Source of the DNA: Legionella sp.
Lineage (GTDB): Bacteria; Pseudomonadota; Gammaproteobacteria; Legionellales; Legionellaceae
Assembly (NCBI GenBank): GCA_013911415.1
Contig: JACETI010000003.1
Coordinates: 284,001-348,000, forward strand
Reading direction: 5' to 3'
DNA: 64,000 nucleotides
Shown here: piece by piece, positions 53,027-62,233 of the stretch
How positions within the stretch are numbered: the first letter of the stretch is position 1
How the letters are laid out: every line of letters begins with the position of its first letter
Translations under genes and position numbers: made by a program
The notes under the pieces: generated by a model
Told to the model about the DNA's origin: nothing
Database searches by the model: none
Seen by the model: the letters and a program-made list of their open reading frames with translations, nothing else

Positions 53027-54085
53027 ATGAATTTTTCGATTGAAGGAAAAAAAATCGGCCCTCATTGCGCACCTTTCATTATTGCGGAAATGTCAGGCAA
53101 TCATATGGGAGATATTGATCGGGCTAAACGACTGATTAGGGCCGCCAAAGCAGCGGGAGCCAGTGCAATCAAATTACAAACCTACACTGCCGACACGCTT
53201 ACCATTGATCATGATAGTGCACCCTTCTTAATTCGCGGTGGTTTATGGGATGGATATAAACTATATGATTTATATCAAGAAGCACACACGCCATGGGAAT
53301 GGCACCGAGCTTTATTTGAAGAAGCAAAAAAGAATAACCTCACGATCTTCAGTTCTCCATTCGATCACTCTGCCGTTGATCTCCTAGAATCGCTCGAAAC
53401 GCCCCTTTATAAAATTGCTTCATTTGAGCTAGTGGATTTACCACTCATTCGCCGTGTCGCGCAAACAGCCAAACCCATGATCATGTCTACAGGCAACGCA
53501 ACCCTAGCAGATATTGAGGAAGCAGTCATCACAGCCCGAGACCATGGTTGTAAGGACCTTGTTTTATTACACTGTATTAGCGGTTATCCTACACCTGCCG
53601 TCGAGGCAAATTTGTTGACGATAAAAAGTTTATCGGATAATTTTGGCTGTTTGGTTGGCCTATCTGACCACAGCTTGGATATAGGTGTCTCAATTGCGGC
53701 GGTTGCCTTAGGCGCTTGTGTCATTGAAAAACACTTCACGCTTTCGCGCAGTCAGGGTGGATCAGACGCGGCTTTTTCTTTAGAACCAGATGAATTCGCC
53801 TTGCTAGTGAGAAATTGTGAAATAGCACAACAAGCCATCGGCAAGGTTTCCTACCTACGCACCGATTCTGAGTTAAAAACAAAAGATCATCGTCGCTCCC
53901 TTTATGTTGTGAAAAATATAAAGAAAGGAGAAAAAATAACGGCAGATAATGTTCGCAGTATCCGACCAGGAAACGGTTTGCCCCCGAAATTTTATGATGA
54001 GGTGATGGGGAAAATAGCGCACAAGGATTTAGCGTTTGGCACCCCTCTTTCATTTGATGCCATTACGTCCATGCTTGATGAATAA
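53027..54085 (+). CDS. pseI: Pseudaminic acid synthase
   Basis: 352 residues. NeuB domain with FIIAEMSGNHMGDIDRAKRLI, AIKLQTYTADTLTID, SSPFDHSAVDLLE, LLHCISGYPTP, LSDHSLDIGVSIAAVALGA and IEKHFTLSRSQGGSDAAFSL, then a C-terminal SAF/antifreeze-like domain (about 290-350). The 'GLWDGYKLYDLYQEAHTPWEWH' block is typical of PseI rather than NeuB or LegI. It condenses PEP with 2,4-diacetamido-trideoxy-altrose to give pseudaminic acid. Last gene of the operon. pseB, pseC and pseG are not in the window and must be elsewhere if the pathway is complete. Confidence 0.88.
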   Translation: MNFSIEGKKIGPHCAPFIIAEMSGNHMGDIDRAKRLIRAAKAAGASAIKLQTYTADTLTIDHDSAPFLIRGGLWDGYKLYDLYQEAHTPWEWHRALFEEAKKNNLTIFSSPFDHSAVDLLESLETPLYKIASFELVDLPLIRRVAQTAKPMIMSTGNATLADIEEAVITARDHGCKDLVLLHCISGYPTPAVEANLLTIKSLSDNFGCLVGLSDHSLDIGVSIAAVALGACVIEKHFTLSRSQGGSDAAFSLEPDEFALLVRNCEIAQQAIGKVSYLRTDSELKTKDHRRSLYVVKNIKKGEKITADNVRSIRPGNGLPPKFYDEVMGKIAHKDLAFGTPLSFDAITSMLDE

Positions 54086-54122
54086 GTGCGCTATTCTAAT
54101 AACTCTTTTGGTGACATTCCAT

Positions 54123-56234
54123 TTACTTTTTTGCGAGCTGTTTCACATTCCTTGCAAAGTTTTCAGCCATATCCGATTTGATGACTCTCGTACCTATTTT
54201 ATTTTCCGGTGTTTGATAAAAGAAATATTTTTTTATTTGCTCGTTTTCATTAGGAGCATTGGGATTCTCTCTTTTTTCTAACAGTGATTTTGGCCTTGAC
54301 AGGTCTTGTGCAGCGCCTTGGCCTGGTTTAAAAAATAATCCACCAGCCATTAAATTATTTTTTATTTTAAACTGCTTTGCAGGGATCACTGCGATCCAGT
54401 CCGCATCGTGGGATTTATTTAAGGTTAAAAAATCAACGTTGCGGTCATTATTCTTGGGCTCAACACCGCGGACAGGCTGATTATTGTGATATACCGTTAG
54501 CTTAAGATCGACTTTACCTTGATTATCTGAATGCTTATGCTGCAATGACTCGCCTGTTATTGCTCGATGAAGGGCAAGGATCATTTCTTCGCCACCCAGA
54601 ACTTTCGATTGTTTTAAATAATCCGCATAACTATCTAAAAATAGGTAATTATCTTGTTTAAAAAAAGCCAATACCATCGTTTTGATGAAATGCTCCTCGA
54701 TTGACGCTTTCACTTGATTATATTGTTCTGGGGATTCTTTACTCACCTCTAAATAAGCGACATAAGTTGCGAGAGCAGGATTGTTTTTACAGGTAAGGGG
54801 ATTCTTTAAAAATTTAATAATTTCTTTCTGTTTGTCAATAAAGGCAGCCATGGCGCTTTTTAACTTAGGAATATTTAATATATCTGTGCCTGAAACATCC
54901 AGACGTTTTGCGAGCGGTTGGCCGAGCCCTTCTACCTGTTTTGCTAACAATTTTCGAAAGTGAATAGCCACCATTTCAGCAAGAGAAGAGCTTTCTAAGT
55001 TTTCTTTCATTTCACAACTAAGGCACGTTGCTGCTAATGCTCTACAAGAAGGTACTAGCAGCGCCCCCGTTTGCCTAATACTCTCATTTGTCCAGTACTC
55101 TTCACCCAGGAAAGTAAAAAGATTAGCTTGTGCGTTAACATTAAGTCCTAATTTATTAAAAATATTAGTCGTGATTTCTGGGTCTTTTTTATAGCGTAGA
55201 TAGTAGAGGAGAGAAACCGCATAAGCGTAATACATACAATCACTGTCTCCGAATACCTTTAACTCACTAGGCTCTTCTGTGGATACCTCTTTTTCATTGC
55301 TATCAATCGATAGCTCACTTTCAGTAAGTGTTTCAATTTCCATGGTTAGTCTTAGAAAGGCGCGCTCTCCTCTTTCCTTAAGCTTGGCTAAATGACGTTT
55401 TGAAGATGCAGAGATTTCTTTGTCTGCTAACAAACGCTCAATGAGGCTTTTATTCGACTCGTCAACGAAAATTTCTTGAAATGCTTGAAAAGAGCGACTC
55501 GCATAGTAAATGGCTATTTTTTTTAGGCGCTCATACTTTTCCTGCCCGCGTGAATTATTTACCCATTTTAATAATATATCCTTTATCTGCTGCATTGGAG
55601 TGCATTGACTGTATAATACCGCTTTAATCCGCTGATCGAGCTGAGCAGGATTAGCCATAACCCATTGCCTTAAGTCGGTTATCTGGTCAATGGCTTGCGA
55701 ACACTTACTATGTAAGATAGCACGTATACGCTCATCCTTTTCTGCAGGATTTTCTGTGACCCATTCTGCTAAACTCGGTATTTGACGGATAGCATGCCGG
55801 CAGCGACTAACTAGCACTGCTTTAATACGCTTGTCTTTCTTGACGGTGTTTTCGGTCATCCACTCTCCCAAGCCAGATAATTGTTCGACAAGCTTTGGGT
55901 ACTGCGTACGCAAAATCGATTTAATACGATTATTTTTTTCGTTTTTATTTTGCACTGCCCAGGCTCGTAGATCGGGCAGCTGCTTGTATGCTCGTCTAGC
56001 TTGACTAGCGAGCACAATACGAATGCGATCATCCATTTCTGCAGGATTCTGCGTTACCCAAGTATCTAAACCAGCAATCTGGTCGATAGCTTTCGAGTAT
56101 TGACTACGCAATACCGCTTCAATCCGCATATCACGAACAATGGGCCTATCCTGAGCGTCTATCCAAGCTGGGAGCAAGTGAATAATATCATTAATTGCTT
56201 TACGGTCACGCCGTGCTAAAATGTCATAATACAT
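54123..56234 (-). CDS. 33-residue-repeat protein with Lot-like OTU deubiquitinase domain
   Basis: 703 residues, no signal peptide. Six helical repeats of exactly 33 residues (about 37-234), consensus RIKAVLxSQCxxAIxQIxxLxxWVTENPAEKDE, follow a partial unit. After a linker, residues about 326-625 resemble an OTU cysteine protease: GDSDC with Cys333 (compare DGNC) and an aromatic/Ala-rich helix (MYYAYAVSLLYYL), then about 276 mostly helical residues, then SHDADWIAVIP with His609 as candidate catalytic His. Legionella Lot deubiquitinases carry a long helical lobe between Cys and His, with comparable spacing. If correct, this is an effector that removes host ubiquitin. The His motif is not a perfect OTU match. 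It converges on the nonulosonate operon. Confidence 0.5.
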   Translation of the reverse strand: MYYDILARRDRKAINDIIHLLPAWIDAQDRPIVRDMRIEAVLRSQYSKAIDQIAGLDTWVTQNPAEMDDRIRIVLASQARRAYKQLPDLRAWAVQNKNEKNNRIKSILRTQYPKLVEQLSGLGEWMTENTVKKDKRIKAVLVSRCRHAIRQIPSLAEWVTENPAEKDERIRAILHSKCSQAIDQITDLRQWVMANPAQLDQRIKAVLYSQCTPMQQIKDILLKWVNNSRGQEKYERLKKIAIYYASRSFQAFQEIFVDESNKSLIERLLADKEISASSKRHLAKLKERGERAFLRLTMEIETLTESELSIDSNEKEVSTEEPSELKVFGDSDCMYYAYAVSLLYYLRYKKDPEITTNIFNKLGLNVNAQANLFTFLGEEYWTNESIRQTGALLVPSCRALAATCLSCEMKENLESSSLAEMVAIHFRKLLAKQVEGLGQPLAKRLDVSGTDILNIPKLKSAMAAFIDKQKEIIKFLKNPLTCKNNPALATYVAYLEVSKESPEQYNQVKASIEEHFIKTMVLAFFKQDNYLFLDSYADYLKQSKVLGGEEMILALHRAITGESLQHKHSDNQGKVDLKLTVYHNNQPVRGVEPKNNDRNVDFLTLNKSHDADWIAVIPAKQFKIKNNLMAGGLFFKPGQGAAQDLSRPKSLLEKRENPNAPNENEQIKKYFFYQTPENKIGTRVIKSDMAENFARNVKQLAKK
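55530..56127 (-). repeat. Six tandem 99-bp coding repeats
   Basis: The repeats encode 33-residue helical units with no length variation. Conserved points are RI..(V/I)L at the start, a Q/C pair, Q(I/L)..L in the middle, and W(V/M).(E/Q)N near the end. DNA similarity is moderate, so the array is not very recent. Confidence 0.75.
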
Positions 56235-56548
56235 ATTGATAATAAAAGAATAAAATAAGAGTAGCGCTAGCTTATCTTTATATAATGTAGATAGCTAGAG
56301 TGAGATCAAGTCAATACAGCATTCTGCAAAACATTTCGTTTCAATTGAAAGAAAAGTATTATTTGATAAATTATTATGATGATTATTTTTCGTGATAATA
56401 CACTCTACCTGCGGCTTTAAATTAAGTAGTCATTTCAAGTAATATCATATCCGATCTATAAGGGGCTTATTTTCATTGCCCCTGGTGCAAGCATGCGTAT
56501 TTACAAGAGATAACCCCACGTTATTGTATAAAATTAAGGAATTTTAGG
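56235..56548. other. AT-rich divergent intergenic region
   Basis: 314 bases between the leftward repeat-OTU gene and the rightward CinA-N gene. For the leftward gene a TTGACT near 56308 with AT-rich sequence downstream may act as promoter, with poor spacing. No TTAAT-type box pair and no RNA gene seen. Confidence 0.4.
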
Positions 56549-57682
56549 ATGGCCCACCTAACCCCTCCTCAGCGCAAAACCATTGCGTTTTTAGCAACCG
56601 GCAATGAATTACTCCAAGGAGTAATCTTAGAAAGTAATTCTCATCGTTCTGCTGAGCTCATTCATCAAGCCGGTGGAATCGTCCAAGCTAGAAGCATCGT
56701 TGGCGATAATCAAGAAGGTATTACTTCGCAATTACTTCACCTATTAAACACGAATGATGCCGTCATTACGATTGGAGGCCTTGGTCCAACCTCAGACGAT
56801 CGGACGCGTTTTGCACTGAGTGATGCGACAAAATTACCCCTAGAGTTGGATGAAAACGCTTGGAAACATGTGCAAGCACGCTTAACTCGTTTTGGTCTGA
56901 AAATAACTGATGCTAATAAACAGCAAGCTCTGTTTCCGAAACAAGCCCACATTTTAGAAAATGCTCTTGGCACCGCCCACGCCTGCCATTTGCAATGGCA
57001 AGGAAAAGATATCTTCATGCTACCGGGCCCACCTAAAGAGTATCAGCCGTTGTTCGAAAAAAAGGTCTTACCTTACTTAAAGACCGCACATTACTTTAAC
57101 GAAAAAAAAACGTACAGCTATTTAACGCTTGGTTTAATAGAGGGAGAAATTAGCAACGATATTGACGCAATTGCGGCAAGATATCGTCTCGAAACGGGAT
57201 ATCGTTGGGATTACCCCTATCTAGAAATCAAGATCATTGCTGAGGGACATGTTGAACCCACGGTTGCGTTAGAAGAAATCGATGCATTATTGAATGGATT
57301 TACTGTTTCCACCGATGGACTCAACGCCCATGAACGATTATTACAAACAGAGAGTGCTTTCACCTCTCAAATTTGGGTTATTACGAGCAAAGAAACACAA
57401 TCCATCCTAAGTACTTTCCCGTATGAAATAATACATGTGGAAACGGAAGAACCTCTCGACGAATCTTTTCCAAGAGCGTACTTTACACTTTCATGGCCGA
57501 ACCCTAACGATGGTATCCAAAGACTTGGTCTTTCTTTTATCTGCAAACATCAAGGAAAAACGGTTTATCAGCACCAACTATCTACGCCCAAACGTGAAAC
57601 AGGTATTGAAGACTACATTCAAAGCTACTTTGCATGGCAAATACAACGTTTGATACAGCTATTAGAAAAGGAATACCTATGA
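56549..57682 (+). CDS. CinA N-terminal (MoaB-like) domain protein, YfaY-type
   Basis: 377 residues. The MoaB/CinA-N domain is clear: FLATGNELLQGVILESNSHRSAELIHQAGG, VGDNQEGI, VITIGGLGPTSDDRTRFAL and MLPGPPKEYQPLFE. The following COG1058 segment reaches about residue 265, and the rest is weakly conserved. It lacks the CinA C-terminal NMN deamidase domain. E. coli YfaY has the same arrangement. Biochemical role unclear; CinA-N domains hydrolyse ADP-ribose or related nucleotides in some species. AAGGA lies about 9 bases before the ATG. Confidence 0.82.
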   Translation: MAHLTPPQRKTIAFLATGNELLQGVILESNSHRSAELIHQAGGIVQARSIVGDNQEGITSQLLHLLNTNDAVITIGGLGPTSDDRTRFALSDATKLPLELDENAWKHVQARLTRFGLKITDANKQQALFPKQAHILENALGTAHACHLQWQGKDIFMLPGPPKEYQPLFEKKVLPYLKTAHYFNEKKTYSYLTLGLIEGEISNDIDAIAARYRLETGYRWDYPYLEIKIIAEGHVEPTVALEEIDALLNGFTVSTDGLNAHERLLQTESAFTSQIWVITSKETQSILSTFPYEIIHVETEEPLDESFPRAYFTLSWPNPNDGIQRLGLSFICKHQGKTVYQHQLSTPKRETGIEDYIQSYFAWQIQRLIQLLEKEYL

Positions 57683-57774
57683 ACTCCTATTAGCCGAATT
57701 TGATTTTTCAGGATTTTCGAGAGTTGTGTTCATTTTAAATTATTTCAATTAACTAAAGAACGAGAAGAATTCAT

Positions 57775-58980
57775 ATGGAAAAACAATCCCATCAAAATGC
57801 TTGGTTTCTAATAACTTTAGCACTTATGAGCATGGCTGGTCTGATTGGGACAGATGTCTATCTTCCTGCTTTACCTGAAATGAGCAAATCATTAGGACAA
57901 AGTGCTGATGACATGCAACTCACTCTAGGTATTTACTTATTTGGTTTGGCGATAGGGCAACTTTTTTTAGGACCTATAACGGACTGTTATGGTCGTAGAA
58001 AAATTCTGCTACTTTCTTTTTTACTTTTTTTCGTCGCCTCTATTGGTTGCACGTTTGCACATAGCTTTATCGACATTCTGATTTATCGAGGGTTACAGGC
58101 TTTGGGTGCTTGCGGTGGGCTTGTCATTGGCAGAGCAATTGTGGCTGATCGTTTTCAGCCTGAGGAAGTTGGTAAAGTATTCGCCACCATTTTTCCATTT
58201 GTGGGTATGTCTCCCGCCATATCGCCTGCGATTGGAGGGTTTATTGCCTATTATATGGGATGGCGAGCAGATTTTGTTTTTATGGCGTTATTCGCAGCCG
58301 TTATTTTCTTTTTATCTCTCATTATCATCCCTGAAAGCTTAGCGTTGAAAGATAGAAAGCCATTAAAGATTTTCCAGATTTTATCCACTTACCCAAAGAT
58401 TTTATTCAGTCGACAATTTGTCTATTACACTATTGCCCCCTGCTCGGCTTATATTGCATTTTTCGCATATATTGCTCAATCCCCTTTTATTTTTCATGCG
58501 CAAGGTTTTGGTGAACGCTCCATTGGTCTTTTTTACATTACTCTCTCACTAAGCTATGTTGCAGGAAGCTTTACAGCAAGGGCCGCCATCAAACGTAATC
58601 GACTGGATAATGTGCTCAATGTGGGGTTTAAATATTTTCTATTAGGTGCTGCTTGCTTTTTGTTGGTAGGACTCTGTCATTTACCTCTTTTGTGGATGGT
58701 AGCAGCCATTTCGACGATCACCTTTGCAAATGGTTTTTTAATCCCGCTGGGAATGGCTGGTGTTGTGAGCGCCTTTCCAGGGCGAGCCGGGTATGCATCC
58801 GGCTTATTGGGTTTTTTACAATTAGGAGTTGCAGGATTGACTAGTTCTTTTATTGGTGAAATCAGTTTGAATCAAGTTGATCGTCTTGCTGAGTTCATCT
58901 TTATAGCCGTTCTTCTTAGTGTCCTTATCCGATGGATATTATCTCCAGCACCCCTAACGGTTAACGCTCTGAGAGAGTAA
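57775..58980 (+). CDS. Bcr/CflA-family MFS drug exporter
   Basis: 401 residues, 12 hydrophobic segments. DVYLPALPEM in helix 1, the loop motif GPITDCYGRRKILL between helices 2 and 3, and RGLQALGACGGLVIGRAIV in helix 4 are the fingerprint of the Bcr/CflA proton-coupled multidrug exporters. Substrate cannot be read. Its last 20 bases overlap the 3' end of the convergent DUF2520 gene. Confidence 0.9.
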   Translation: MEKQSHQNAWFLITLALMSMAGLIGTDVYLPALPEMSKSLGQSADDMQLTLGIYLFGLAIGQLFLGPITDCYGRRKILLLSFLLFFVASIGCTFAHSFIDILIYRGLQALGACGGLVIGRAIVADRFQPEEVGKVFATIFPFVGMSPAISPAIGGFIAYYMGWRADFVFMALFAAVIFFLSLIIIPESLALKDRKPLKIFQILSTYPKILFSRQFVYYTIAPCSAYIAFFAYIAQSPFIFHAQGFGERSIGLFYITLSLSYVAGSFTARAAIKRNRLDNVLNVGFKYFLLGAACFLLVGLCHLPLLWMVAAISTITFANGFLIPLGMAGVVSAFPGRAGYASGLLGFLQLGVAGLTSSFIGEISLNQVDRLAEFIFIAVLLSVLIRWILSPAPLTVNALRE

Positions 58981-59827
58981 ACGCATCCAAAATTTTATTC
59001 TTAGTTATCTCATTATGATCAGTTAAATCCATAGTGGCTTTACCAAGGACAGCATATAAATTCCTTTGTTCCGCGGTGGGTAAATTTTCTATATGTTTCT
59101 TAATCGTTAAAAGATCACCCCTTTTTATTGGTCCAGTCAAGGCTTGGAGGGGTGAAAGTGTTTTTTCGAGATTAGCGATCGTCCCTTTCATAATATTTGT
59201 AACAACATGCATCGCCATTTCGTTATCAACAGCGGCCTCTTTCATGCAAGATAAAGCTTGGTGTGCAAGTGTCACTAAATAGTTCGAGGCAAAAACCCCA
59301 GCAGCATGATATAAGCACTTTTTTTCTTTCTCTATTTCATACGTCGTTGATCCTATAGAATCAAAAAGATAGCGCATCGTAGCAAGAGCCTGTGCATCAC
59401 CCTCTATCGCACAGTAAGTTCCATCGTATTGCTTTACACTCAGCTCAGGCTTTGCAAAACTTCTCATGGGGTGAACACTGCCCACATAGCAACCCTTCTG
59501 TTTGATTGCAATTAATGCATCTGACGTTAGAGAACCGCTGCAATGAAGCACGATACTTCCTTTTTTGAGGAATTGGCTGTTGCTCAATTTCTCACTCATA
59601 CCTAATATCAGATCATCTGATGTCGTTATCAATGTAATATCAGCAGCCGGTAATTGCTCTACCGTAGGGCAATAATTCCCTTCACCAAAAAATTTAATTG
59701 CCTCAGAAGTGCTTGCCGCAGATCTATTCACAATAAATCCTATATTCACTAATTGATGTTTTACTAGTAGATAGCCAATTGTTTTACCTAGATGACCTGC
59801 ACCAATAATATTTAATAATAATTTCAA
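58961..59827 (-). CDS. DUF2520/Rossmann-like 6-phosphogluconate-dehydrogenase-type protein
   Basis: 288 residues, TTG start at 59827 with AGGGG upstream. The N-terminal Rossmann domain has NIIGAGHLGKTIGYLL and ITLITTSDDLILGMSEKL; IVLHCSGSLTSDAL and VGSVHPMRSFAKPE follow, then a helical DUF2520 domain with YHAAGVFASNYLVTL and GPIKRGDLLTIKKHI. It looks like a ketopantoate-reductase-like NAD(P) enzyme of unproven substrate. A truncated homolog lies in front of the pteridine reductase-like gene at 16383. Confidence 0.82.
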   Translation of the reverse strand: MKLLLNIIGAGHLGKTIGYLLVKHQLVNIGFIVNRSAASTSEAIKFFGEGNYCPTVEQLPAADITLITTSDDLILGMSEKLSNSQFLKKGSIVLHCSGSLTSDALIAIKQKGCYVGSVHPMRSFAKPELSVKQYDGTYCAIEGDAQALATMRYLFDSIGSTTYEIEKEKKCLYHAAGVFASNYLVTLAHQALSCMKEAAVDNEMAMHVVTNIMKGTIANLEKTLSPLQALTGPIKRGDLLTIKKHIENLPTAEQRNLYAVLGKATMDLTDHNEITKNKILDAFTLSER

Positions 59828-60158
59828 ATCAAATTACCCCTAACGCAGTTAAAATTCCTTAAACCATCACCTAATAAAAAATATCATCACGTTTTAATTG
59901 CACCACTGTACAATTTTAATATTCTGCAACTATTTTAGGCACAAACAACCGCTGGGTCATTACGTTTTCAATAAAACTATATAACTGAGAAATACAAAGC
60001 TAGATATGCACGAACCTTTAAATAAAAGCATCCTTGAATAAGAGAACCCTGATGTGGGTAAAGCAGTTACTAATAAATTATCCCCCATCGTTAACTCACA
60101 CAATCGTAATAGGTTCTCTAGAATCTAGAGAACCTATTGCCGATTAAAAAGTCGCGGT
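59828..60158. other. Gene-free stretch with a perfect inverted repeat
   Basis: 331 bases, upstream of the DUF2520 gene and downstream of the unknown gene ending at 60159. The only structure seen is the palindrome at 60108-60138. No open frame of note and no tRNA. Confidence 0.5.
60108..60138. repeat. 31-bp perfect inverted repeat
   Basis: AATAGGTTCTCTAGA, one central base, then the exact reverse complement. It ends 20 bases beyond the stop of the leftward gene (stop at 60159), where a terminator is expected, but no T-tract follows. It resembles the 38-bp palindrome at 47260 in position and in lacking a loop, not in sequence. Confidence 0.85.
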
Positions 60159-61271
60159 TCAGCGTAGTGAGGGCGAATCATTGATTAAATTTTCGGGTAA
60201 ACTGTGTTGGGTTTGCTGTCTTTTGAGACATAGCCCTTTTAAAAAACTAAATAGCGAGTGAGGCTTTTCTACTTTTGCTAGAGGGACCGTCACCCTGTCA
60301 TTAGGAGGCGCAATCGATTGTTGGTCAGTGCTAATCTTGTTTTTCTCATCATTGTTAACCGCCTTACTAGCGATTGTTTTATTAATTTGCACAGTTTCAG
60401 ATTTGAGTTTACTTTGAGACGCTTTCGGTTCTTTTTTCTTTCTCTTACTCGATAAAGTGGGAGTTTTTGCAGAACCTATCAATTTTTTTGCATCGAGCGA
60501 ATCATTTTGTTCCGGCTTGCTTTTGGCTTCAACCGTACGCCACGTCAAATCAATCACAGGATCTGTTTGAGTTTGTGCTTCTATAGTAGGCGTTCTGATT
60601 GCAGGGAGATCCAATTTCCCTGTAGAGCGTTGTAAAACACCCTGTATAGCCTTTGAGTTGCTAATCATTTTGGGCTTTACCGGCTCCTCTTTAGTCTTTT
60701 TAGGTTTTACTTTCTTTATAAAATAGGAGGCACTAGCGCTTGTATTGTCATTATCTTTGTCGTTTTCATCAGGAAAAGAGCATAAAAGTCTATCCGACGG
60801 TAAAAACTCTAGAGCTCCTAAGCATGAACCTATACTTAAATCGGGATTGAGTGCCGCTGGTCGATTAGGGTCCCAAGTCAAAAGTCGTTCTTGATTCGAA
60901 CGTTCAGGTTCTTTTTCAGCCAAATCTTGCAGCCAAATTTGATCCTTTAAACGCTTACGCCGTTTAATAATATTTTTGTAATGAAAATGCTTCTTATACA
61001 AATTATGGAGTTTATTTTCCAACCTATCTGTTTGCTGCTGGATCGACATCAGCTTTTTGTGAAATTTAGCCACCAAGCCGTTACGCTCATCTTCGTTGGA
61101 AGCTTGAAACGCTCTAACTAAGCGTAAGTATTTATACTCGTATCTACCATTCAGTTGGTTAATTTCTTGAATTAAATCAAAGCAATCATTCTTTAATTTA
61201 TTAATTTTTTCCTTGATAGAATCTATTTCCTTCTGAATTGACCTCCGCTTTTCGTAAAATTCATTCTTCAT
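60159..61271 (-). CDS. Coiled-coil, Lys-rich effector-like protein of unknown function
   Basis: 370 residues. Residues 1-115 form a strongly charged coiled coil; 115-175 contain a Trp/Pro patch; the remainder is Lys/Ser/Thr-rich and probably disordered. A TQT motif (EAQTQTDP, about 230-237) resembles the dynein light chain LC8 anchor and the duplicated TQT motifs of the protein encoded at 45602. Upstream, on the minus strand, three TTAAT-like cores recur with 10-base spacing (61363-61336), near to but not matching a PmrA box. No enzyme motif. The low-complexity composition is unlike housekeeping neighbours. Confidence 0.5.
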   Translation of the reverse strand: MKNEFYEKRRSIQKEIDSIKEKINKLKNDCFDLIQEINQLNGRYEYKYLRLVRAFQASNEDERNGLVAKFHKKLMSIQQQTDRLENKLHNLYKKHFHYKNIIKRRKRLKDQIWLQDLAEKEPERSNQERLLTWDPNRPAALNPDLSIGSCLGALEFLPSDRLLCSFPDENDKDNDNTSASASYFIKKVKPKKTKEEPVKPKMISNSKAIQGVLQRSTGKLDLPAIRTPTIEAQTQTDPVIDLTWRTVEAKSKPEQNDSLDAKKLIGSAKTPTLSSKRKKKEPKASQSKLKSETVQINKTIASKAVNNDEKNKISTDQQSIAPPNDRVTVPLAKVEKPHSLFSFLKGLCLKRQQTQHSLPENLINDSPSLR

Positions 61272-61517
61272 AAGTAAGTGTCTATAAAATCAATTAAGGT
61301 CATTATTGTATCATAATGTATCATTTTTGTAAATATTAATCTTATTTAATAGAAATTAATACCAGAGGAATCTAGATTGTGCTTTATAACTTATTTTTTT
61401 AAAATCTCTAAGGAAATAAAGATAAGTTTGGTCGTAGATAAAGGATGCTGATGGTACTTACTCGACGACTAAAGTAGGTGCAGGGTTAGGTTATTAGTTA
61501 ATTTAGGGGAGCTATCG

Positions 61518-62153
61518 ATGAAATGGTTTTGTTTTGCTCTGTGTGTCTGTTCGTTTTTTTCTTATGCAAGTATAAAAAAACCTTATATATTGGTACCTTC
61601 AGAGTCAGAAAGCATTCATCCCCAGCCTCTGTCCTATCACTTTTCACTCAAGCAACTAAAGACCAATAGGCCTTATAAGGTAACTTGTACCTTATACAAT
61701 AATGATGATACAGATACTCATCTACTCTTCGAACCGCACCTTCTTGTGTCTACTCATTATGGAAATATCATGTTAAATAAACAGCTACTTTCCAACCACA
61801 TAGGCGTAGTTCACAGAGGCGAAAATACCTTTACCTTCTTTTTGCTAGTCACAGCAAAAGATCCAGAGCAATATAATCGCTTTACTCTTAGCAGTATTGA
61901 AGATACAGGTTATCAAGTAGAGGCATGTAAAGCCATTCCACAAATAATACAACCCTCTGAAAACAAGGGAATAAATGCAATTCCATCCCTAGCCTCTTTT
62001 ATTGCCCGCAATAATACAAACTATAAAGTACATCTAGGCGTAGGAAATTATATCCAATCACCTTACACTATCCAGCCTAAGGACTGGCGATGGGTGTGGG
62101 TTTCTTCTGATAACCAAAATATCCATATTAATAAAATTGAGACAGTATCCTAA
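61518..62153 (+). CDS. Secreted beta-rich protein of unknown function
   Basis: 211 residues. A signal peptide (1-17, core FCFALCVCSFFSYA) is clear, so it is periplasmic or exported. The mature part alternates polar and hydrophobic residues ('YHFSLKQLKTNRPYKVTCTLYNNDDTDTHLLFEP') as in an immunoglobulin-like sandwich and ends in 'YTIQPKDWRWVWVSSDNQNIHINKIE'. Not recognised. AGGGGAG upstream of the ATG is a good ribosome binding site. Confidence 0.6.
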   Translation: MKWFCFALCVCSFFSYASIKKPYILVPSESESIHPQPLSYHFSLKQLKTNRPYKVTCTLYNNDDTDTHLLFEPHLLVSTHYGNIMLNKQLLSNHIGVVHRGENTFTFFLLVTAKDPEQYNRFTLSSIEDTGYQVEACKAIPQIIQPSENKGINAIPSLASFIARNNTNYKVHLGVGNYIQSPYTIQPKDWRWVWVSSDNQNIHINKIETVS

Positions 62154-62233
62154 CGCACGCTTTTAAACTTTAAATGTTTTTTTTAACAGTACACTAGATT
62201 GTGTGCTGTTTTCTAATATTCTGTATGCCGGTT

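Noticed and set aside
61336-61363. Triple TTAAT-like cores at 10-base intervals upstream of the gene at 60159-61271
   Set aside because: Spacing is 10 rather than 11 and no -10 follows at the expected distance. In AT-rich DNA this may be chance; I left it as a remark only.
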